Shown: positions 58,492 to 64,000 of the stretch, piece by piece | Layout of the letters: every line of letters begins with the position of its first letter | How positions within the stretch are numbered: position 1 is the first letter of the stretch | NCBI RefSeq assembly: GCF_003217475.1 | Contig: NZ_QJSP01000021.1 | Coordinates: 1 to 64,000, forward strand | Direction of reading: 5' to 3' | From: Williamsia limnetica | GTDB taxonomy: Bacteria; Actinomycetota; Actinomycetes; Mycobacteriales; Mycobacteriaceae | Length of the DNA stretch: 64,000 bases | Made by a program: the position numbers and the translations under genes | The notes under the pieces: generated by a model | The model's database searches: none | Told to the model about the DNA's origin: nothing | The model's input: only the letters and a program-made list of their open reading frames with translations

Positions 58492-59694
58492 GTGAGTGCA
58501 GCGCTCCCGTTGTTCTTGCCCGAGCAGCACGTGACCTTCATCCACACCGCTGATTGGCAACTGGGGATGACCCGTCACTTTCTGCGAGGTGACGCGCAGG
58601 CGCGTTACACCGCCGCCCGGCAGGAGGCCATCGGGCGGATCGGCAGACTCGCCGACGCGCACCACGCCGAGTTCGTCCTCGTCTGCGGCGATGTCTTCGA
58701 GGATCGGCAGGTCTCATCACGGGTGATCCGGCGGAGTCTGGATCATCTGCGGCAGGTGCCGTGCCCGGTGTATCTGCTTCCGGGCAACCATGATCCGATG
58801 GATGCCGCGAGCATCTACAACTCGAAGGTGTTCACCGACAACAAACCAGACCATGTCCGTGTGCTGGACACCCCCGGGCCCGTCGAAGTGCGTCCGGGCG
58901 TCTCGGTGATCGCGGCCCCCTGGACCAGCAAGGTGCCACTGTCGGATCTGGTGGCGCAGCAGCTCGATCGGCTGGCGCCCAGCGATGACATCCGTATCCT
59001 GGCCGGCCATGGAAGAGTCGACGTGTTCGCGCCGCAGTCCGCAGATCTGTCGCTGATCGACGTAGACCAGCTCGAGCGCGCAGTCGCCGCCGGACTCATC
59101 GACTATGTGGCGCTGGGCGATCGGCATTCGACCACGCAGATCGGCGACTCCGGCCGCATCTGGTACTCCGGTGCGCAGGAAGTCACCAACTACGACCATC
59201 GCGAGGCGAAGCCCGGTCAGGTGCTCGTCGTCGAGCTGTCCCGTGCTGAGTCCACCTCCGACGCCGCTCCCACGCAGTCGGTGACCGTGACGCCACATCG
59301 AGTGGGTGAATGGGCGTTTCGCACCATCGAGCACGATGTGAACGGCAGCGAGGACATCACCGAACTGCGGCGCCGGCTCGATGCCGTCGACAACAAGTCC
59401 CAGACCGTCGTCCAGCTCGCGCTTCGTGGCTCGGTCACCATCACCGAACGGTCCGCACTCGACACGATGGTCGAAGAATTCACAGATCGATTCGCGGCGG
59501 TCACCTGGTGGGAACTGCGTCACGATCTGGTGATCAGGCCGGACGGCAACGACTTCGCGCATCTGCAGCTGACGGGCTTCATCGGCGATGCGGCCGACGA
59601 ATTGTCAACTGCCGCAGGCGGTGACGGAGAGAATGCGATCGCTGCCCAGGAGGCACTCGCATTGCTCTTCCGGTTGGCGGGTGGGACCGCATGA
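58492..59694 (+). CDS. SbcD/YhaO-like DNA repair metallophosphoesterase
   Basis: A 400-residue nuclease subunit. The phosphoesterase motifs are FIHTADWQLG (with Gln in place of the second-shell His common in SbcD), LVCGDVFED, LLPGNHDP, LAGHGRVD and VALGDRHSTT. A C-terminal capping region follows. SbcD-type proteins cleave DNA ends and hairpins with an SMC-like ATPase partner. GTG 58492 has GGAGG 6 nt upstream. The stop overlaps the partner gene by 4 bp. Confidence 0.9.
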   Translation: MSAALPLFLPEQHVTFIHTADWQLGMTRHFLRGDAQARYTAARQEAIGRIGRLADAHHAEFVLVCGDVFEDRQVSSRVIRRSLDHLRQVPCPVYLLPGNHDPMDAASIYNSKVFTDNKPDHVRVLDTPGPVEVRPGVSVIAAPWTSKVPLSDLVAQQLDRLAPSDDIRILAGHGRVDVFAPQSADLSLIDVDQLERAVAAGLIDYVALGDRHSTTQIGDSGRIWYSGAQEVTNYDHREAKPGQVLVVELSRAESTSDAAPTQSVTVTPHRVGEWAFRTIEHDVNGSEDITELRRRLDAVDNKSQTVVQLALRGSVTITERSALDTMVEEFTDRFAAVTWWELRHDLVIRPDGNDFAHLQLTGFIGDAADELSTAAGGDGENAIAAQEALALLFRLAGGTA

Positions 59695-62312
59695 AGCTGC
59701 ACAGGCTGCGGCTCGGTCACTTCCGTGGTGTTGTCGAGCGCGAGGTGCAGTTCGCCGAGCGAGGTGTCACCATCGTCGAAGGCGCCAACGAGGCCGGAAA
59801 ATCATCGATGATCGAGGCTCTCGACCTCTTGCTCGAGGTGCGTTCGGACAGCAAGAGTTCGAAAGTGCGCGCGGTCTCGCCCGCAGGTGTCGACGCTGGG
59901 ACGGTCATCGAAGCCGACATCAGCTGCGGTGGTTATCGGTTCACCTACACCAAGCAGTACAACAAGGCTGCTCGTACCGAACTGGTCATCCACGAGCCGG
60001 CGCCCGAGCAGCTCTCGGGGCGCACCGCACACGACAAGGTGAGTGCGATTCTCGCGGACCAGGTGGATGCGACGCTGTTCAAAGCTCTGCGGTTGCTGCA
60101 GGCAGGAGATCCGACGGTGGGCGACCTCGCCGCGAGTGCAGCGCTGTCGCGCGCCTTGGATGCGGCGGCCGGTACGACCGGGGCAGGAACCGGTGCAGTC
60201 GATGGCGAGGGCGATGCCATGCTGCTCGACGCGGTGAGGGCTGAATACGAAAGGTATTTCACCGCGGGGCAGGGTCGTCCGGCACGGGAATTGGCCTCCG
60301 CCGCAACCCGGCTCGAAGAAGCGCTGGCGCTGAGCAATGAACTCGCGGCGGCGATGGAACAGTTGGGCGACGATCACGCCCGGCTCGAGACGTTGACCGG
60401 CCATCGTCGCGAACTGGCGAACTCGCTGGAGTTGGCACACGTCGAATTGTCGACCCTGGCCGAGCGGTCCGCCGAATCAATTGGCCTGCAACGACAGCAC
60501 GCCGAAGCCATGTCGGCCGCCGCGTTGCTCAGGAGTCGATTGCGGTTGCACGAACGTGATGTTGCACAGCGCACGGCCTCACGAAAGCGGATAGCGGACT
60601 GTGACAGAGCCGCCGACGTCGTCATGCGGGCGATCGCGACGCTCGAACGCAAGGACGCGGAGGTGGCCGCCGCCGTCGCGGACATCGAACGAGAACTGGA
60701 TGAGCACCGCCTCGCCGACACCGAAGCCGGGGTCGCAGTGAGGACTGCACGCGCCGCGGCTCATGCGGCGAACCTCAGCGCGCGACGCGACGAATTGACT
60801 GCGCTCCTGGCACGCGTGGACGAGGTGAGTGTGGCCCTCTCGGCCCGACAACGTGAAGTGGCAGGCCTCGTGCACGACCGAGGCGACCTCGAGCACATCG
60901 AGGAGCTGACGCAGACGGTGACCATCACGCGTGCTCAGCTGGAGTCTGCAGCAGCGACGATGAATGTCCATCAGCTGGGGGATGCGCCGGTGACGGTGAA
61001 CGGAGCGGAGACAGGCGATTGCGACCTGGCGATCACCGGTGACACCGTGGTCGAGGTGGCCGGCGTGGTTCGTATCACGTTGTCCGCCGGCGCCGAATCG
61101 GCGTCTCTGATCGACCGGTTCTCGCGCGCCGAGCGGGAACTCGCCGACGCGCTAGCGACTCTGGGGGTCGCTGGCGTTGCCGAGTTGCGCGGGCTCGTGC
61201 GGGCTCGTGAGCGCGCCGAGGCGGAGGTCGACAGTCTGCGTTGCCGGCTCGCGGAGATCATCGCGGGCGGCGACGACCGTGTGCTGCGTGCGGAGTTGTC
61301 GGAGCTCGATGGTCGCCTCGGCGTCCTCGCGGTGACAGACCCCGATGTTCCGGATGTCGATGAGGCCGAACGTCGCGCAGGAATTGCTGCCGCGCGACTT
61401 GCTTCCGCGGTCCAACGGACCGCCGAACTTCGCAGTGAGCACCGCGGTGTCGACAGCGAGTTGCGGATACTGCGGGCACGGCAGGAAGAACTGGTCGCCG
61501 AGCGCGCGGAACTGGCGCGGCAAGAGCATGAACTCAACAGGCTGGATGAGGACGAGGAGCCCGGCCGGGACGACGACCCTGACCGGTTGCGTGAGCGGTT
61601 GGTAGCGGAGCTGTCGCACGCCGAGGCCGAGGTGCGCCGCATCGCCGCCAGAATCGACGATGCCGACCTGGAGTCCCTCGAGTTGCAACACGCGAACATG
61701 CTGGCGGTGGTGGAACGCGGCGAACCGCGACTGGCCGAACTCGGCAATCAGATCGCGGAATTGCGGACCAGGATCGAGATCCGGCGCGACGACGGCAAAC
61801 TCGATCAGGTTCACCAGGCGGAGACCGAGCTGGACGGTGCCCGTGGCGATTTCGACCGTATCAACACGCGGGCTCAGGCTGCCAGGTTGCTGCTCCGGAC
61901 TCTGGAACGTCATCGAGATGCCACTCGGCGGACATACGTCCAGCCGTTCACCGATCAGATTCTGAGACTCGGAAAGGTCGTGTTCGGTCCGACCTTGCAG
62001 GTCGGGGTCGACGAGGAGTTGCGGATCACCACCCGCACGGTCGGTGGCGTGACCGTGCACCATGACGCGCTGTCGGGCGGCGCGAAGGAACAGCTGGGGA
62101 TCATCAGCAGGTTGGCGTGCGCAATGCTGGTCGATCCGGCGGACGGGGTGCCGGTGATCATCGACGACGCGCTCGGTTACACCGACCCGGAACGATTGGC
62201 GAGTATGGGGGCGGTACTCGGTCACGCCGGCCGCCATACCCAGGTGATCGTGCTGACCTGCACGCCTTCGCGCTACAGCAGCGTCGGGGGAGCGCATCTT
62301 GTCGCTGTCTGA
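59691..62312 (+). CDS. SbcC/YhaN-like SMC-family ATPase
   Basis: An 873-residue ABC-type ATPase. Walker A GANEAGKSS lies at about residues 31-39. Two long coiled-coil arms rich in Arg, Glu and Ala span about 200-400 and 480-740. They are separated by a small beta-rich region (GDAPVTVNGAETGDCDLAITGDT), not an obvious zinc hook. The signature LSGGAKEQLG is near residue 794 and Walker B VIIDDALGYTD near 825. It should bridge DNA and control the coupled nuclease. The absence of a Cys-x2-Cys hook fits the YhaN branch rather than classical SbcC. Confidence 0.9.
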   Translation: MKLHRLRLGHFRGVVEREVQFAERGVTIVEGANEAGKSSMIEALDLLLEVRSDSKSSKVRAVSPAGVDAGTVIEADISCGGYRFTYTKQYNKAARTELVIHEPAPEQLSGRTAHDKVSAILADQVDATLFKALRLLQAGDPTVGDLAASAALSRALDAAAGTTGAGTGAVDGEGDAMLLDAVRAEYERYFTAGQGRPARELASAATRLEEALALSNELAAAMEQLGDDHARLETLTGHRRELANSLELAHVELSTLAERSAESIGLQRQHAEAMSAAALLRSRLRLHERDVAQRTASRKRIADCDRAADVVMRAIATLERKDAEVAAAVADIERELDEHRLADTEAGVAVRTARAAAHAANLSARRDELTALLARVDEVSVALSARQREVAGLVHDRGDLEHIEELTQTVTITRAQLESAAATMNVHQLGDAPVTVNGAETGDCDLAITGDTVVEVAGVVRITLSAGAESASLIDRFSRAERELADALATLGVAGVAELRGLVRARERAEAEVDSLRCRLAEIIAGGDDRVLRAELSELDGRLGVLAVTDPDVPDVDEAERRAGIAAARLASAVQRTAELRSEHRGVDSELRILRARQEELVAERAELARQEHELNRLDEDEEPGRDDDPDRLRERLVAELSHAEAEVRRIAARIDDADLESLELQHANMLAVVERGEPRLAELGNQIAELRTRIEIRRDDGKLDQVHQAETELDGARGDFDRINTRAQAARLLLRTLERHRDATRRTYVQPFTDQILRLGKVVFGPTLQVGVDEELRITTRTVGGVTVHHDALSGGAKEQLGIISRLACAMLVDPADGVPVIIDDALGYTDPERLASMGAVLGHAGRHTQVIVLTCTPSRYSSVGGAHLVAV

Positions 62313-62332
62313 GGTGGCGCGCCGCAGGCGTT

Positions 62333-62362
62333 TTGGGTTGCGGTTCACAGATGCGCTAGGCT
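62333..62362 (+). promoter_or_regulatory. Promoter of tRNA-Arg
   Basis: TTGGGT (62333-62338) and TAGGCT (62357-62362) are spaced 18 bp. The -10 ends 16 nt before the tRNA, leaving a short 5' leader. Confidence 0.5.
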
Positions 62363-62378
62363 GACTCTCGCCCAAGGA

Positions 62379-62451
62379 GCCCCCGTAGCTCAGGGGATAG
62401 AGCGTCCGCCTCCGGAGCGGAAGGCCGCAGGTTCGAATCCTGCCGGGGGCA
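62379..62451 (+). tRNA. tRNA-Arg, anticodon CCG
   Basis: A complete 73-nt cloverleaf. The acceptor stem pairs GCCCCCG with CGGGGGC, the D stem is GCTC/GAGC, the anticodon stem TCCGC/GCGGA with loop CTCCGGA, and the T arm is GCAGG-TTCGAAT-CCTGC. The anticodon CCG reads CGG (Arg). The discriminator base is A and CCA is not encoded, as expected in this group. Confidence 0.97.
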
Positions 62452-62521
62452 CGCACATCAGCTGTTCTGCCCAGCACCTGCGCGAGACTTCTTACCCCGC
62501 AGGTAATCGATCTCAGAGCTC

Positions 62522-62863
62522 GTGGCAGCCATCGTTGTAGCCATGGACAAAGTATCCGTCTCCTCGGTTCCACTTCCCCCGAGCACACCGCGCTGGTTGC
62601 GCACGGTGTTGATCATGGACAGGGCAGGATCCTCCTGGTACATCGGGATGGGATTCACCTTCGCGCCGCTGCTGATCATTCTGGATCCGTGGCCACCGGT
62701 GGTGGCCGCGGCATGGATCGCCATCGGACTGTTCGGCCTCTGGCTGGGGATCCTCGGCATCTTCATGGCCACCGGTCTGGCCATCATCCTTCGCGCGGGC
62801 GAGGAGGTGCCGGAGTCGTATTGGCGTTCGGTCATCGACTTTCCGCCGACCGAACAACCCTGA
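62522..62863 (+). CDS. Small membrane protein, hypothetical
   Basis: A protein of up to 113 residues with two TM segments (GMGFTFAPLLIILDPWPPVVAAAWIAIGLFG and LGILGIFMATGLAIIL). The C-terminus reads EVPESYWRSVIDFPPTEQP. No family is recognised. The start is uncertain: GTG 62522 or ATG 62543 (MDKVSVSS). Neither has a clear ribosome-binding site. The plus-strand frame is preferred over the open minus-strand frame because only it gives coherent membrane helices. Confidence 0.6.
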   Translation: MAAIVVAMDKVSVSSVPLPPSTPRWLRTVLIMDRAGSSWYIGMGFTFAPLLIILDPWPPVVAAAWIAIGLFGLWLGILGIFMATGLAIILRAGEEVPESYWRSVIDFPPTEQP

Positions 62864-62905
62864 GCGGAGTCGGCGGGCCTTGCCGACTGACTCACCGGCG
62901 CGGTA

Positions 62906-62923
62906 TAGTTAGTGCACGAACTA
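62906..62923. promoter_or_regulatory. Operator of the OhrR-like MarR gene
   Basis: TAGTTAGTGCACGAACTA is an 18-bp near-perfect palindrome around GTGCAC. It overlaps a TATAGT -10 hexamer at 62904-62909, about 29 bp before the ATG at 62952. Autorepression is likely. Confidence 0.75.
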
Positions 62924-62951
62924 TTCGTGTCACAACTAAGGGCTGGAGCCG

Positions 62952-63434
62952 ATGGAACAGAACGTGGTGCTCGACGGAGACCCCTTGGCGCTGGAGCGGC
63001 AGGTCTGCTTTGCTCTCGCCGTCGCCAATCGCACCGTGCTCGGTGTGTATCGGCCGTTGCTCGAGCCGCTGGGGCTCACCCATCCGCAGTACCTCGTGAT
63101 GCTCGCCCTGTGGGAGCGGGCGCCGATGTCCGTGCGGGAGATCGCCGGAGCACTTCAACTCGACTCTCCGACGCTGTCACCGTTGCTCAAGCGGCTGGAG
63201 GCTGCGGGCTTGATCACCCGAACGCGCACTGCGGCAGACGAGCGGCAACTGGCGATCGAACTCACCGAGCAGGGGAGGGCGCTGCGCACTCAGGCCGAGA
63301 AGATCCCGCCGGCTGTGGTGCGCACACTCGGAGTCGAGCTGGCCGACCTCGCAGAACTCCACAGAGTGTTGACCGTCGTCAATCGGGCGGCATCCGCGGC
63401 GATCGCCGCCGGCTCGATCACGCTGGAGCCCTGA
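62952..63434 (+). CDS. MarR family regulator, OhrR-like
   Basis: A 160-residue winged-helix regulator. The N-terminal segment LERQVCFALAVANRTVLGVYRPLLEPLGLTHPQYLVMLALWE aligns with OhrR. Cys19 is at the position of the peroxide-sensing cysteine. The helix-turn-helix is MSVREIAGALQLDSPTLSPLLKRLEAAGLI and the wing is TRTRTAADERQLAIELTEQGRAL. It probably senses organic hydroperoxides or other thiol-reactive agents. ATG 62952 has GGAG 3 nt upstream. No ohr peroxidase gene is in this window, so the target may lie elsewhere or be the DUF5313 gene downstream. Confidence 0.9.
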   Translation: MEQNVVLDGDPLALERQVCFALAVANRTVLGVYRPLLEPLGLTHPQYLVMLALWERAPMSVREIAGALQLDSPTLSPLLKRLEAAGLITRTRTAADERQLAIELTEQGRALRTQAEKIPPAVVRTLGVELADLAELHRVLTVVNRAASAAIAAGSITLEP

Positions 63435-63495
63435 CAGCCCGGACAGCCCCGGCAGCCCTGACAACACCGGCAGTCCTGACAACACCGACTGCCCT
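63435..63495. repeat. 18-bp degenerate tandem repeat after the MarR gene
   Basis: Three 18-bp units lie at 63435-63452, 63453-63470 and 63471-63488, with a partial fourth to about 63495. The middle copies read CAGCCCTGACAACACCGG and CAGTCCTGACAACACCGA. The array begins right at the marR stop codon and ends before the ribosome site of the DUF5313 gene. Confidence 0.85.
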
Positions 63496-63537
63496 GAATT
63501 GGCACCACCAACGACTCTTCGCCTAGGAGTAGTAGAC

Positions 63538-63918
63538 ATGACCGAACGGACAAGGCCGACGCCGTGGCAGTGGCTCGGCTACACAGCAGGACGGAAACTG
63601 CCTGACTCGATGCAAGATTGGGTGCGCCGTGATCTGACCGGCCCTTGGCGCGTACCGCGGCATCTGGTGCGCGGCATGATCCCGTTCACCCCGGTGTTCG
63701 CCGCGTTCCTGCTCTTTCCCGGACCCATCTATCTGCGTTTGGCCATGATCTTGCTCGGTCTCATCTTGGCGATGTTCTACTGCGCGGCGTACATGCCGAT
63801 GAACCGGGCGCACAGGCTCGAACTGCACGGTCTGCCTGTCGATCTCGAGAATCCCGAACGCGCGCGCCGCCACGCCACCGAACGTTCGACCTATGAGCGA
63901 CTGCACGGCCGCGACTGA
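63538..63918 (+). CDS. DUF5313 membrane protein
   Basis: A 126-residue protein of the actinobacterial DUF5313 family. The start TPWQWLGYTAGRKLPDSMQDWVRRDLTGPWRVPRHLVRGM is the conserved region. Two TM helices follow (FTPVFAAFLLFPGPIYLRLAMILLGLILAMFYCAAYMPMN), then a short charged tail with RRHATERSTYERLHGRD. ATG 63538 has AGGAG 8 nt upstream. Function is unknown. It lies 104 bp after the MarR gene, separated by an 18-bp repeat. Confidence 0.85.
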   Translation: MTERTRPTPWQWLGYTAGRKLPDSMQDWVRRDLTGPWRVPRHLVRGMIPFTPVFAAFLLFPGPIYLRLAMILLGLILAMFYCAAYMPMNRAHRLELHGLPVDLENPERARRHATERSTYERLHGRD

Positions 63919-63919
63919 G

Positions 63920-64000
63920 TCACGTCCGGCCGACATCATCGGAGACGGTGCGGGTCAGTTCATCGGAAGCGGTTGGGCCCCGCGTGTTTCGAGCATCTTC
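63920..64000 (-). CDS. Possible C-terminal end of a reverse-strand gene
   Basis: A minus-strand frame is open from the window edge to a TGA at 63920-63922, giving 26 residues (EDARNTRGPTASDELTRTVS...). It is too short to identify. It would converge with the DUF5313 gene at 2 bp distance, a spacing common in this region. Treat as tentative. Confidence 0.3.
   Translation of the reverse strand, partial: EDARNTRGPTASDELTRTVSDDVGRT

Noticed and set aside
62458-62895. Minus-strand reading frame after the tRNA gene
   Set aside because: It yields a polar, Ser/Met-rich peptide without features, while the plus strand gives a coherent two-helix membrane protein.

Overview
This is a high-GC actinobacterial chromosome segment, almost certainly Mycobacteriales and most like Gordonia or a close relative. 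The gene content is typical of the order: a fused lipoyl-less 2-oxoglutarate decarboxylase (kgd), trehalose recycling genes (lpqY-sugABC), a sigE-rseA-htrA-tatB envelope-stress cluster, LytR-CpsA-Psr and rhamnosyl-linker genes, and DUF5313. GTG starts, 4-bp start/stop overlaps and apparently leaderless promoters are frequent. The genus is an inference; no rRNA is present.

Layout. 1-102: tail of an acyl-CoA dehydrogenase. 229-5568: NarL-type two-component system followed by an ABC exporter of the MacB/FtsX type. 5630-6673: Rv2578c-like radical SAM protein. 6704-13451: cell-wall block (TIGR03089 protein, LytR-CpsA-Psr ligase, rmlD, wbbL-like rhamnosyltransferase, sugar-1-phosphate nucleotidyltransferase, SGNH hydrolase), equivalent to M. 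tuberculosis Rv3268-Rv3264c. 13484-18067: O-methyltransferase, sigE, anti-sigma factor, HtrA protease and TatB, equivalent to Rv1220c-Rv1224. 18121-20753: DrrAB-like exporter with a divergent TetR regulator. 20772-34079: mrp, lytic transglycosylase, DUF1003 protein, MgtE-N/CBS protein, stress protein, lpqY-sugA-sugB-sugC, a ParB-like/phosphoesterase pair, a SUFU protein and corA, largely equivalent to Rv1229c-Rv1239c. 34214-37030: a frameshifted marC, malic enzyme, and an orphan betaine-type binding lipoprotein. 37010-41018: esterase, SDR and Baeyer-Villiger monooxygenase operon with a divergent TetR and twin operators. 41078-50783: kgd, a fused two-NBD ABC exporter, an Rv1249c-like membrane protein and a CPWA-type glutathione-transferase-like protein. 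50902-53818: PadR, MFS drug exporter, TetR. 53829-58372: membrane-anchored sulfite-oxidase-type molybdoenzyme, an unknown polytopic membrane protein and an unknown duplicated-domain extracytoplasmic protein. 58492-62312: SbcD/SbcC-like pair. 62379-62451: tRNA-Arg(CCG). 62522-63918: small membrane protein, OhrR-like MarR regulator, DUF5313 protein. The last 80 bases may hold the end of a reverse-strand gene.

Functional themes are envelope construction (rhamnose-galactan linker, LCP ligation, lytic transglycosylase), envelope and thiol stress (sigE/rseA/htrA, OhrR-like), trehalose retrieval, metabolite or drug export with local repressors, and central carbon flow (kgd, malic enzyme). I see no prophage, insertion sequence, CRISPR array or defence island. 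The most interesting non-coding signals are a 36-bp minisatellite whose last partial copy supplies the rmlD ribosome-binding site, two related dispersed palindromes, a nested hairpin abutting the Shine-Dalgarno of the ABC exporter, several clear operators, and a large set of leaderless start configurations. The most interesting protein-level signals are the overlapping phosphoesterase/ParB-like pair, the channel-less MgtE-type protein paired with DUF1003, the internally asymmetric fused ABC exporter, and the unknown membrane/duplicated-domain pair at 55485-58372.
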